Assembly: GCA_964460785.1 (NCBI GenBank)
Contig: CAYWQB010000002.1
Coordinates: 186,001 to 250,000, forward strand
Direction of reading: 5' to 3'
Length of the DNA stretch: 64,000 nucleotides
From: CAYWQB01 sp964460785
Lineage (GTDB): Bacteria > Chlamydiota > Chlamydiia > Chlamydiales > CAYWQB01
The translations under genes were made by a program, and so were the position numbers. The notes beneath the pieces were generated by a model that was given only the letters and a program-made list of their open reading frames with translations, had not been told where the DNA came from and did no database searches. Shown one piece after another: positions 25,511 through 34,043 of this stretch; positions within the stretch are counted from its first letter, which is position 1; every line of letters starts with the position of its first letter.

Positions 25511-26895
25511 CAGATTTCCTACATGACCTAAAGCTTACCTTTGAAAAAAAACAAAGCGAATGGAAAGCGCAGCTTTTTGAATTCTTACGCTTTCCTACAA
25601 TTAGCACATCTAAAGATAGCTCTCAGGCAATGGAAGATTGCATAAAGTGGCTCTCAGATCACCTTGAAAACAACCTTGACCTTACAACAGAGACCTGGCC
25701 TACACCTGATCACCCTACTCTTTTTGCTCAATCAAGCTATGATCCAAGCTTGCCAACCGTTCTGTTTTATGGACATTATGATGTGCAACCAATAGATCCT
25801 CTTGAAGAATGGGAGTCTCCTCCATTTGAGCCTCAAGAGCGCAATGGCAACATTTATGCTCGTGGAGCCTGTGATGATAAAGGACAAATTTTTTACTGTA
25901 TTTGTGCCTTAGAAGCTGTAAAAAGCCTCCTTGGAAACTATCCAATCAACATTAAACTATGCATCGAAGGTGGAGAGGAAATTGGAAGTGGAGGCTTTGC
26001 TTCTATCTTAGAGGAGAAAAAAGAATCTCTAAAGGCAGACTATGCTCTTATTGTAGATGGAGGGATCCCTTCTGAGCAAATCCCTGCTGTCATTTTAGGG
26101 ATCCGTGGCATCCTAACTGGAGAGCTCACTGTCAAAGGCCCTAAGAATGACCTCCACTCTGGTACACATGGAGGGGTGGTAGCCAACCCTCTACATGTGA
26201 TTTCAAAAATCATCGCTGGACTCCACCAAGCAGATGGCACTGTGAGCATTCCAGGCTTTTACGAGGGCATTCGCCACCTGTCAGAAAAAGAGCTTACAGC
26301 TTTAAACTGGAGCTTCTTTGAGGAAGAAAACTACAAAAGAATCACAGGGCAATCCCCTTTAGGAGGCGAGCAAAGCTTTCCTGCTGGTTTGCGGGGCACA
26401 CTTCGTCCGACCCTTGAAGTAAATGGCATCTGGGGGGGCTATATTGATCCTGGCTTTAAAACAGTAATCCCTTCAACGGCTCATGCGAAGATTTCTTGCC
26501 GCCTCGTTGCAGACCAGGATCCAGAAAAAATAGCAAAGCAAGTCGACTCTTACTTTAACCAACTCTCCATCCCGGGAGTAGAAATTTCCTTTAAGCTCCA
26601 TCAAGGCATGGGTCCTGCAACGCTTTCTTCTCCTGATTCCTCCATCGTAAACCTTGCAGCCAAAGCTTATAGTGAAGTCTTTGGTCTTCCCTGTCAGAAG
26701 GCTCTTATGGGTGGCTCTGTCCCCATCACACATGCAGTAGCAAAAGCCTCACAAGCTGAATCACTTATAGTTGGCGTAGCCATTGAGTCGGACTTGGTTC
26801 ATGCTCCTAATGAGAACTTTTCTTGGAACCGCTTTGAAAAGGGCTTTTTAGTACTTGCACACCTCATTACGAGTCTCAAAACTATGAAAAGTTAG
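25507..26895 (+). CDS. M20 family dipeptidase (CNDP-like)
   Basis: 462-residue cytoplasmic metallopeptidase with the di-zinc ligands in order: GHYDVQP (His), GACDDKGQ (bridging Asp), GGEEIGSGG (Glu, catalytic Glu adjacent), VDGG (Asp) and VHAPNENF (His). A dimerisation insert lies between about 190 and 310. M20 enzymes of this branch cleave dipeptides to free amino acids. The ATGA overlap with the M48 gene indicates coupled translation, so it may finish peptides produced by the two upstream proteases. Confidence 0.9.
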   Translation: MTDFLHDLKLTFEKKQSEWKAQLFEFLRFPTISTSKDSSQAMEDCIKWLSDHLENNLDLTTETWPTPDHPTLFAQSSYDPSLPTVLFYGHYDVQPIDPLEEWESPPFEPQERNGNIYARGACDDKGQIFYCICALEAVKSLLGNYPINIKLCIEGGEEIGSGGFASILEEKKESLKADYALIVDGGIPSEQIPAVILGIRGILTGELTVKGPKNDLHSGTHGGVVANPLHVISKIIAGLHQADGTVSIPGFYEGIRHLSEKELTALNWSFFEEENYKRITGQSPLGGEQSFPAGLRGTLRPTLEVNGIWGGYIDPGFKTVIPSTAHAKISCRLVADQDPEKIAKQVDSYFNQLSIPGVEISFKLHQGMGPATLSSPDSSIVNLAAKAYSEVFGLPCQKALMGGSVPITHAVAKASQAESLIVGVAIESDLVHAPNENFSWNRFEKGFLVLAHLITSLKTMKS

Positions 26896-26897
26896 CC

Positions 26898-27953
26898 CTA
26901 TCGTATCTGAATTTTTTCAGAGATTGCTTGTGAAGCAATCTCTGACCAATGACTATCATCTCCATAAAATACATCTTTGACATTCTTCTCAACGAGCTCA
27001 GAAAGAATTTTTTTTGTGTTAATAAGGTGATAATTTTTTGGCTGTGCATCTAGATATTCAAAAAAAGGGTTCTTACTTACTTTACCAGAGATATAAGGAG
27101 AGTAGAGGTCGTACTTATCGACACAAGGCATAAAGTGCAGCTCAATCCCTTTTTCTTTTAATTTATCCTGTAAAAAATTCAGGTTATCATTCAGCTTTTG
27201 CACAGATTCAAAGCTTACATCCTGTATACAGTCTATATCATCACAATAGGTCAAAAGAGTTTTCCCATCTTTCTCACTAAAAAGGGGCCGCTCAAGTCTA
27301 TGAACATCAACTTTTGAAAAGTAAGCCCGCCGATGAAAGTGGTAGAGAAAAGAGTAGAGAATAGCTTTAAAGTTAAGATTATTTATAAAGCTTACCCCTG
27401 ATTCTTTATATTTATATGATGAGCTTTTTCTGAGCTCTTCCAAGTAAATATCAAATTTATTTTTACTAGGTAAAATAATCGATTTTGCAAACCTAGGGAT
27501 ACAAGACCTTTCAACACTCTCTACCACTATATGTTTTGTACCTAAGCGTTCAAGCTCTCCAGACTCTAGTAAGAAAACCACAGTTTCTAGCATTCCTATG
27601 GATAGAGGTTTAATATTTGCCACATTAACATCCCATATCGATGCAATAAAATCTTGATAAAATGGGTTTACTCCCCCCGCTCCCCCTGACGAAAATGAGT
27701 CTCCAATAGTCACAACTTCTGCATTATTAATGAGAGGGTAAGCACTATGCTGCTTCGGCAAATCAATGGTTAATTTTTTCGGTCTAGAGTAGGCTTTCAT
27801 ATAAGACAAGCGTACTTGGTCTCCGACTGTCATATCACCCTTAGGAGACAAAATATCTTTAGTCCAGAAAGCCCATATAACTCCATGTGCAGCAATATAA
27901 CAGACCACCACAGAAAGAAATATAAATACGTATTTATTGGCAGAAATTTTCAT
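26898..27953 (-). CDS. SGNH-hydrolase-like membrane-anchored protein (AlgJ/AlgX-like)
   Basis: 351 residues with an N-terminal signal anchor (about 8-30) and a periplasmic domain. VVTIGDSFSSGG gives a GDS-type nucleophile (S86), and the C-terminal DDSHW supplies the DxxH pair (D332, H335) of SGNH enzymes. No family is certain; the layout is that of AlgJ/AlgX-type proteins that move acyl groups to exported polysaccharides. It follows the MBOAT gene by 19 bp, so the two probably act together. Gene ends 2 bp from the convergent M20 gene and its last codons contain a perfect inverted repeat. A/T-rich by eye. Confidence 0.62.
   Translation of the reverse strand: MKISANKYVFIFLSVVVCYIAAHGVIWAFWTKDILSPKGDMTVGDQVRLSYMKAYSRPKKLTIDLPKQHSAYPLINNAEVVTIGDSFSSGGAGGVNPFYQDFIASIWDVNVANIKPLSIGMLETVVFLLESGELERLGTKHIVVESVERSCIPRFAKSIILPSKNKFDIYLEELRKSSSYKYKESGVSFINNLNFKAILYSFLYHFHRRAYFSKVDVHRLERPLFSEKDGKTLLTYCDDIDCIQDVSFESVQKLNDNLNFLQDKLKEKGIELHFMPCVDKYDLYSPYISGKVSKNPFFEYLDAQPKNYHLINTKKILSELVEKNVKDVFYGDDSHWSEIASQAISEKIQIR
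26917..26945. repeat. perfect 13-bp inverted repeat at the convergent gene ends
   Basis: TCAGAGATTGCTT, loop GTG, AAGCAATCTCTGA. It lies within the last codons of the SGNH gene and just beyond the M20 stop. T residues precede it on the plus strand, so it is not a normal terminator in either direction, but a transcript from either gene would form the hairpin. Confidence 0.7.
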
Positions 27954-27972
27954 AGCACTAATGGATTGTTAA

Positions 27973-29427
27973 TTAAAAATTAAAATACAAAAACTCAGAA
28001 GCTTTCCCAATAAGAGTTAGTCCCGTTAAGAAAAGTACTAAAGAAGCTAAAAGAGTTATTCTATTACAGCTAAATTGATTTTTAAAGTGCCATACATTCT
28101 TCATAAAAAAAGCAATGCTTGCTGATAAGCAAAGCATAAAAATAACACTAAATAAAGGTTGATGAAGGTTGCCTGCAAAACCTCCAAAACTTATGAAAGA
28201 AAAATCTTTGAAATATGCATAAAAAAACCTAGGCAATACTATTCCATTCCCTCCCCAGGCTCCTTTCAATACTTTTATAGCCTCTTTCCAACTAGTAGCT
28301 CGAAAAAAGACCCAAGCAAAGCATACGAATAAAAATGTCATAGACCTTGCTAAAAGGGGACTCATTCGTAAACCCCAAGAGTGCCAAATGCGGTGTAAGA
28401 CTAGTGCTAACCCATGTAAAAAACCCCAAAAAATAAAAGTCCATCCAGCCCCATGCCATAACCCTCCTACTATGAATGTAAGCATTAAGTTGGAGTATGT
28501 TTTAATATGAGAGCCCCGGCTTCCTCCAGTAGGAATATATAAATAGTCACGCAGAAACAGAGATAGGGTTATATGCCACCGCCTCCAAAAATCTTGGATA
28601 TTCAAAGCTTTATATGGAGAATTAAAGTTAAGTGGCAATTTAATGTTAAACATAAACCCAAGGCCTATTGCCATGTCACTGTAGCCACTAAAGTCAAAAT
28701 AAAGTTGGAATGCATAAGCAAAAATTGCAACCCAAGACTCAATCAAATCCGGAGCTTTTGCATGATCAAAAATAGCAGTGGCAATCGGAGAAAGGCTATC
28801 TGCAATGACAATTTTTTTGAATAAGCCTATAGAAAAGATAAATATTCCAAGGGCTAAGCTATCCCAGGAAAGCTTGAGACATCTTCCAGTATTGATCTGT
28901 GGAATAAGATCCTGATGCTTAACAATAGGCCCGGCAATTAATTGCGGAAAAAAAGTAACAAATAAAGAGTAATCTAGAAAACTATACTTCTCTGCATCCC
29001 CTCTATAACTATCTACAAGGTAGGCTACCTGTTGAAAAGTAAAAAATGAAATTGCAAGAGGTAACAGCAAATGAAGAGATGATACATTAATACGAAGGAC
29101 TAGATTAAGGTTCTCGATAAAAAAATCCGCATACTTGAAGTATGCGAGCAATCCTAAGTTAAATATTAGACCGAAAAGCAAAAGCCCCCATGCTTTTTTG
29201 CTCTTATTTTCTCTCCTCTGAATCAATCTACCAAAAGTAAAGTTAGCTAAAATTGAGCCTAGAATTAGCGGCAAATAATAAATATTCCACCATGAATAGA
29301 AAAACAAAGAAGCTAAGAGCAACCAAATCCTGGCAAGGTGTACGTAAGACTTTCTAGCCAAAAAGTAATATAAAAAAATTGTTACAGGCAAAAAGCAAAG
29401 AATAAACTCTATAGAATTAAAGAGCAC
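27973..29427 (-). CDS. MBOAT family O-acyltransferase (AlgI-like)
   Basis: 484-residue polytopic membrane protein. AlgI landmarks: FFPQLIAGPIV, NIQDFWRRWHIT, LRDYLYIPTGGSR and GGLWHGAGWTFIFWG with the catalytic His. Such proteins hand acyl groups across the inner membrane to an extracytoplasmic acceptor, together with an SGNH partner; here the partner follows immediately. The GTG at 29427 is preceded by GGGAGG. Target could be the exopolysaccharide, lipopolysaccharide or peptidoglycan; nothing in the sequence decides. The pair sits as an insertion between the peptidase operon and htrA. Confidence 0.88.
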   Translation of the reverse strand: MLFNSIEFILCFLPVTIFLYYFLARKSYVHLARIWLLLASLFFYSWWNIYYLPLILGSILANFTFGRLIQRRENKSKKAWGLLLFGLIFNLGLLAYFKYADFFIENLNLVLRINVSSLHLLLPLAISFFTFQQVAYLVDSYRGDAEKYSFLDYSLFVTFFPQLIAGPIVKHQDLIPQINTGRCLKLSWDSLALGIFIFSIGLFKKIVIADSLSPIATAIFDHAKAPDLIESWVAIFAYAFQLYFDFSGYSDMAIGLGFMFNIKLPLNFNSPYKALNIQDFWRRWHITLSLFLRDYLYIPTGGSRGSHIKTYSNLMLTFIVGGLWHGAGWTFIFWGFLHGLALVLHRIWHSWGLRMSPLLARSMTFLFVCFAWVFFRATSWKEAIKVLKGAWGGNGIVLPRFFYAYFKDFSFISFGGFAGNLHQPLFSVIFMLCLSASIAFFMKNVWHFKNQFSCNRITLLASLVLFLTGLTLIGKASEFLYFNF

Positions 29428-29608
29428 ATACCCTCCCTATCTGAGGTTTGAAATCATTGTTTTTTGAATTATTTTTACCGTATTTGGTAAGATTCCCTTA
29501 GCTATTATTTAAAGCAATTTTTTTCCAAAGATGAGCTAATATTGCACAAATATAAAGACAAAGCCATACTTCAGCTCTTAGTCTAAAAAACTCACTTAAG
29601 GTGACTAT

Positions 29609-31090
29609 ATGAAAATAGCAAAGTCTATACTTACTTGCTTGCTTGCTTCACTATCGATGCTCGCATTACAAGTTCAGGCGGAAGCCCCTCTAGAAAGTAA
29701 GTCTGAAATGCTGATGATGGGAAATTCCGCATCAACAAAAGCTTTATTAAAGCAAATTTCAGATGGCTTTTCTGTCGTTGCTCAGGTAGCCACGCCCTCT
29801 GTTGTTTTCATTGAAGTAAAGTCTAAAATGCCAGTCCGGCAACAGCGGGGCATGAGTCCTTTTGACTTTTTTGGAGAGGAGTTTTTCCGGCGCTTTGGCC
29901 TTCCTTATGAGCAGCCACAAGAAACTCCTCAGCAAAGAGCAAGACCTTCAGGGCAAGGATCTGGTTTCCTCATCAGTGAAGATGGTTATATTGTCACCAA
30001 TAACCACGTTGTAAAAGATGCGGATGAAATCACAGTCACCCTAAATAATGGCCGGCAAATTCCAGCAGAAATTGTTGGAACAGACCCAGACACAGACTTA
30101 GCGGTCATTAAAATCGAAGAAAAAAACTTACCCCACTTGCGCTTTGGGAACTCTGATGATCTTGATGTTGGAGAGTGGGTCATTGCAATTGGAAGTCCAT
30201 TTGGACTCAATGCAACAGTCACTGTTGGGGTTGTCAGTGCAAAAGGTCGTAATGATCTTCGTCTTTCTACGTTTGAGGATTTTATCCAAACAGATGCTGC
30301 GATCAACCCAGGCAACTCTGGGGGTCCCTTACTTGACCTAGATGGCAGTGTCATTGGGATAAACTCTGCGATCGTCAGTGGGGGTGCTGGTGGTTATATG
30401 GGGATTGGTTTTGCAATCCCAAGTAATATGGCTAAAGAGATCATTGGGCAAATCATTGATAAAGGAACAGTCACTCGTGGATTCATGGGAGTGACTCTTC
30501 AAGCGATTGACCAAGACTTAGCTAAATCATTTAACCTTCAGCATACGCAAGGAGTTTTGATTACAGAGGTTGTTCCAGATTCTCCTGCAGAGTCTGCAGG
30601 TCTTAAACAGGGAGATGTCATTCTTGAGTATGATGGCACAAAAGTAAAATCTCTTGGCTCTTTCCGTAATGCAGTTGCTCTTATGCACCCTGAGGCAAAG
30701 TTAAAGCTTGTAGTTGATCGTGATGGCCAAACAGTCCATATTGATTTGACAATTGGAGTGCGTCCTGACTCGCTAGAGGCTATGGGAGGAGAAAGCTTAG
30801 GAAAGCTTGGCATCGAAGTAGAGGAAGTGACTCCTGAGATTGCCCAGCGTTATGGCTACCAAGGAGTGGAAAAAGGTGGCGTCATTGTCACAAAAGTTCT
30901 TCCTGGCAGTATTGCGCAAGAAGAGGGCATCAGCCCAGGCACAATCATCTTATCTGTTAATAAACAGTCTGTGACTTCTGTGATGCAGTTCCATTCTCTT
31001 ATGAAAGAGGCTATGAAAAATAAGCATATACTGTTCTTACTAAAGCAAGGACCTTTCACACGCTTTCTTGCAATTAAGATAGGAAACTAA
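29609..31090 (+). CDS. htrA: periplasmic serine protease HtrA/DegP
   Basis: Envelope protease-chaperone, 493 residues. Signal peptide (MKIAKSILTCLLASLSMLAL, ending at about QVQA). The trypsin-like domain has the catalytic triad H133 (VTNNHVV), D163 (DTDLAV) and S237 (GNSGGP); two PDZ domains follow (about 285-375 and 395-490, starting with FMGVTLQ and LGIEVEE). Strong AAGGTGA four bases before the ATG. Corresponds in position to CT823 of C. trachomatis, next to sucD/sucC. A terminator follows. Confidence 0.97.
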   Translation: MKIAKSILTCLLASLSMLALQVQAEAPLESKSEMLMMGNSASTKALLKQISDGFSVVAQVATPSVVFIEVKSKMPVRQQRGMSPFDFFGEEFFRRFGLPYEQPQETPQQRARPSGQGSGFLISEDGYIVTNNHVVKDADEITVTLNNGRQIPAEIVGTDPDTDLAVIKIEEKNLPHLRFGNSDDLDVGEWVIAIGSPFGLNATVTVGVVSAKGRNDLRLSTFEDFIQTDAAINPGNSGGPLLDLDGSVIGINSAIVSGGAGGYMGIGFAIPSNMAKEIIGQIIDKGTVTRGFMGVTLQAIDQDLAKSFNLQHTQGVLITEVVPDSPAESAGLKQGDVILEYDGTKVKSLGSFRNAVALMHPEAKLKLVVDRDGQTVHIDLTIGVRPDSLEAMGGESLGKLGIEVEEVTPEIAQRYGYQGVEKGGVIVTKVLPGSIAQEEGISPGTIILSVNKQSVTSVMQFHSLMKEAMKNKHILFLLKQGPFTRFLAIKIGN

Positions 31091-31111
31091 ATCGTTAGAA
31101 ACTCTAGTTTA

Positions 31112-31140
31112 AAAAGGGCCCTCATTAGGGCCCTTTTCTA
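31112..31140 (+). terminator. intrinsic terminator after htrA
   Basis: AAAAGGGCCCT, loop CATT, AGGGCCCTTTT: a perfect 11-bp stem (31112-31137) ending in T residues, followed by further T-rich sequence. Confidence 0.92.
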
Positions 31141-31170
31141 TTTTGATTTTTTCCTTAACCTATTAAAAGT

Positions 31171-31186
31171 TCATCCTATAGGATGA
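31171..31186. promoter_or_regulatory. 16-bp perfect palindrome, candidate operator
   Basis: TCATCCTATAGGATGA, exactly self-complementary, 39 bp before the kinase-like gene. It overlaps a weak promoter candidate (TTAACC at 31155-31160, 16-bp spacer, TATAGG at 31177-31182). A dimeric repressor site is the natural guess. Confidence 0.4.
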
Positions 31187-31224
31187 TCAAACATTTTTAT
31201 GAATGACAATAGGCTCCTAGTCCA

Positions 31225-32016
31225 ATGAGAACCTACAAATATAAAGTCTACCCCTATGGGCCTTACCATAAAAAAATTATCCAAAACACTTTCCAAGACC
31301 TACAACATGCTCACCCTACTTGGAACCTATTATCCTACCTAAAAAAATACGCTATTTTTACTTTTAGCTCTCCTCTGAGCTATGGTGATGTTACTCATTT
31401 AAGTTATCTTTCACCCTTCTTAGATACCTTAGAGCCTGAATTTAATTTTGCTATTTATGGGAAAGAGGACAAATATACCAAGCTAACCATGGTTTTTAAA
31501 AATAAGAAGAAAGTAAAAAAGGTTCTTTTTTTTGCTTCCCCTATAGAGCTAACTGCTTATTTTGATCGAACATCTAACCTACAAAAAAAGCTACAAGATC
31601 AGCTAGATTCAGCCAATCATTCCTCAATCTCTTACCTTCTGCCTACACTTGAGCAAGCTTCCTCTCACATCTTGACTTTGACAACTCCCTACTACCCGTT
31701 AAAACCTTTGTCTATTTTACACTTAATGAAGCGAAAAAACCGGAAACTTATTCAAGGCTATTTAGAAAATCTTATAAAAGCTAGCAAGCAGGCTAAAGGG
31801 CATCCCTGCATTGCTCATGGGGACTGCAAGTTAAATAATATGGGGATTTACAAGGAACACCTCTATATTTATGACTTTGAGCAAGCTGCTTTGAAAGAGC
31901 CTTTTTATGATATATGCTTTTTCCTCCAGGACCTAAAAGAAAAAGCTAGAAAAAACCTATCGCTTTTACCTTTATACCAAAGCCTATCTAAACGATTTAA
32001 AAAGTTTTATCACTAA
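31225..32016 (+). CDS. APH/choline-kinase-like phosphotransferase
   Basis: 263 residues with a eukaryote-like kinase C-lobe: H198-G-D200 in IAHGDCKLNN (Brenner motif; N204/N205 metal binding) and D217-F-E219 as the DFG equivalent, followed by a family-like EPFYDICFFL. The N-lobe is short and Lys-rich and I could not assign the ATP-binding Lys with confidence. Members phosphorylate small alcohols, sugars or antibiotics; substrate unknown. Not an obvious antibiotic-resistance enzyme. A palindrome and a weak promoter lie upstream, so it seems to be its own transcription unit. It ends 4 bp into the convergent M50 gene. Confidence 0.7.
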   Translation: MRTYKYKVYPYGPYHKKIIQNTFQDLQHAHPTWNLLSYLKKYAIFTFSSPLSYGDVTHLSYLSPFLDTLEPEFNFAIYGKEDKYTKLTMVFKNKKKVKKVLFFASPIELTAYFDRTSNLQKKLQDQLDSANHSSISYLLPTLEQASSHILTLTTPYYPLKPLSILHLMKRKNRKLIQGYLENLIKASKQAKGHPCIAHGDCKLNNMGIYKEHLYIYDFEQAALKEPFYDICFFLQDLKEKARKNLSLLPLYQSLSKRFKKFYH

Positions 32017-33161
32017 CTGTCTGCCTGCAGCTTTTTCATAAGCTCTTGGTATTCTCTTTCTTTCTTGAGAGAGATAAACTCTTGGTGCTCATTTACTGCT
32101 TCAGGATCTGCTGCAAGCCCTTCTCGAATTGCGCTTTCTAGCCACCCTAGAGCCACTGCCTTCTTACCAAGCGCTGCATAAGTTCTAGCATTTAAGAAAG
32201 CAACTTTACTCCCAGGGTGTAACTGAAAACACTCACTTGCATATTGAGAAGCCAAGCTATAATCAGACAAATCAACAGCCAGTTCATGAAGTAATAACTT
32301 TCCAGCTGCGGAAAGCTGCTTTCCTACCGGCTTAAGTAGCTCATAAGCCTCTATCAACTGCCCTCTAGACTTTCGAATCTGGGCTAAAATAGAAATGCTT
32401 TCATTATAAAGAATACCATGCTTTGTCCGCTCACATAGCGCAGACAGCTTTTTCTCCGCCGTATCTAAATCTCCCTGCAAATACAGAAACTGCGCTTCTT
32501 GGAAAACTTTCTGCAATGTAAGGTCGCGATCTTCAGGTTGTAAAAAGCGAGAAGCCCAAAAAAGACGCAAGCTTTCAATACTAAACATGAAGAGAATCAC
32601 ACCAAGAAAATAGCGGTGAAATAAAAATGCTCCTAGGCTAATCCCCAAGCCTAAAACCCCTCCTATGAGATAAGAAGCGCGCACTCCTTTTGGTCCTAAT
32701 GAGCTCTCTAACAGGATGGTTAAAAGCTGCCCTCCATCTAAAGGAACAATAGGAATCAGGTTAATAAGTGTCCAAAAAACATTCACAAGAAAAAGCGTTC
32801 TGAACAGATCAACAAGTTGCTCTGAAAAGGCTTGTTGCATCAGAACATAAGAGACCAAAGCAAGGGCGGCACCAAAAACAGGGCCATTTAAAACGATAAA
32901 AAACTCTTTCCAAGCAGAAAGCTTTTTGACCTGCTCCCTTATTGTCACTCCACCAAAAGCAACAAGTTCTATTCTAGATCTCTGTCCAAATGCTTTTGCT
33001 GTCAAAGCATGTCCAAATTCATGAATGAGTACGGATAGAAGGATGATCATCACCCACATAACCATACCCACAGGATCACCTGTACCTAAAAACCCAAGTA
33101 GAGCGGCAACTAGCCAAAAAGATAATCGAATTGTGACAGGAATTGAGCCAGGAATACGCAC
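32013..33161 (-). CDS. M50 site-2-type membrane metalloprotease with TPR-like tail
   Basis: 382 residues. Membrane part (about 8-215) carries the zinc motif HEFGH (VLIHEFGHALTAKAFG) and the second-site IVPLDGGQLL, the intramembrane-protease (SpoIVFB-like) arrangement. The C-terminal ~165 residues are helical repeats resembling TPR units (AKAFLQ..., KKLSALCERT, KKAVALGWL). The GTG at 33161 lies 3 bp after the sucD stop, with GGAG eight bases upstream inside sucD, so it is likely co-transcribed with sucCD. Cleaved substrate unknown. Confidence 0.82.
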   Translation of the reverse strand: MRIPGSIPVTIRLSFWLVAALLGFLGTGDPVGMVMWVMIILLSVLIHEFGHALTAKAFGQRSRIELVAFGGVTIREQVKKLSAWKEFFIVLNGPVFGAALALVSYVLMQQAFSEQLVDLFRTLFLVNVFWTLINLIPIVPLDGGQLLTILLESSLGPKGVRASYLIGGVLGLGISLGAFLFHRYFLGVILFMFSIESLRLFWASRFLQPEDRDLTLQKVFQEAQFLYLQGDLDTAEKKLSALCERTKHGILYNESISILAQIRKSRGQLIEAYELLKPVGKQLSAAGKLLLHELAVDLSDYSLASQYASECFQLHPGSKVAFLNARTYAALGKKAVALGWLESAIREGLAADPEAVNEHQEFISLKKEREYQELMKKLQADS

Positions 33162-33164
33162 AGA

Positions 33165-34040
33165 TTAAGCTCCTAATGCTTGCTTCATAGCCACGCCCAT
33201 CTCAGCAGGATTCTCTGTAACAGTGACTCCTGCTGCTTGTAAAGCTTTCATCTTATCCTGCGCAGTTCCCTGCCCTCCAGATATAATCGCTCCAGCATGC
33301 CCCATTCGCTTTCCTGGAGGTGCAGTAGCTCCTGCAATGAATCCTGCCACTGGCTTAGAACAGTGCGCTTTGATCCAGTCTGCTGCTTCTTCTTCAGCAG
33401 AACCCCCAATTTCACCGATCATTAATATTCCCTCTGTTTGAGGATCTTTTTCAAAAAGCTCTAGAACATCAATAAAGTTAGTCCCATTTAGCGGATCTCC
33501 TCCTATGCCGACACAAGTGGTCTGCCCCAAACCAAGCTGAGAGGTTTGCCAAACAGCCTCATAAGTAAGAGTCCCAGAGCGAGAGACGACGCCAACCTTC
33601 CCAGGAGTATGGATATATCCTGGCATAATACCTATTTTGCAAGCTCCTGTTGTAATCACTCCTGGGCAATTAGGGCCAATCAAGCGACTTGTTTTGCTAT
33701 GAGTCATAACCTCTGAGACCTTCATCATATCACGCACTGGCACCCCTTCTGTGATACAAACAATCAAGCCAATCCCAGCCTCTTCTGCTTCTAAAATGGC
33801 TTCCGCAGCAAAAGGCGGAGGAACAAAGATCAATGTGGCATCTGGCTGAACAGTCTCTACGGCTTCTTGCACAGTATCAAACACAGGAAGTCCCAGAACC
33901 TCTTGTCCCCCCTTTCCTGGAGTGACTCCTCCCACATAGGTCGAACCATAAGCGATCCCTTGCTCTGTATGGAAATAACCAGCCTTGCCTGTAATTCCTT
34001 GTGTAATGACCTTAGTCTTTTCATCGATCAAAATGCCCAT
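33165..34040 (-). CDS. sucD: succinyl-CoA ligase, alpha subunit
   Basis: TCA-cycle enzyme subunit, 291 residues, carrying the active-site His in GHAGAIISGGQG. N-terminal CoA-binding Rossmann domain with GITGKAGYFHT and the GPNCPGVI loop. The sucC stop lies three bases before its ATG, so the pair is translated together. Family gene order and adjacency to htrA match C. trachomatis CT821-CT823. Confidence 0.97.
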   Translation of the reverse strand: MGILIDEKTKVITQGITGKAGYFHTEQGIAYGSTYVGGVTPGKGGQEVLGLPVFDTVQEAVETVQPDATLIFVPPPFAAEAILEAEEAGIGLIVCITEGVPVRDMMKVSEVMTHSKTSRLIGPNCPGVITTGACKIGIMPGYIHTPGKVGVVSRSGTLTYEAVWQTSQLGLGQTTCVGIGGDPLNGTNFIDVLELFEKDPQTEGILMIGEIGGSAEEEAADWIKAHCSKPVAGFIAGATAPPGKRMGHAGAIISGGQGTAQDKMKALQAAGVTVTENPAEMGVAMKQALGA

Positions 34041-34043
34041 TGT

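Noticed and set aside
26917..26945. Hairpin read as an intrinsic terminator for the M20 operon
   Set aside because: The T-run is upstream of the stem on the plus strand and an A-run follows it on the minus strand, so neither direction has the required T-tract. Kept only as a repeat.
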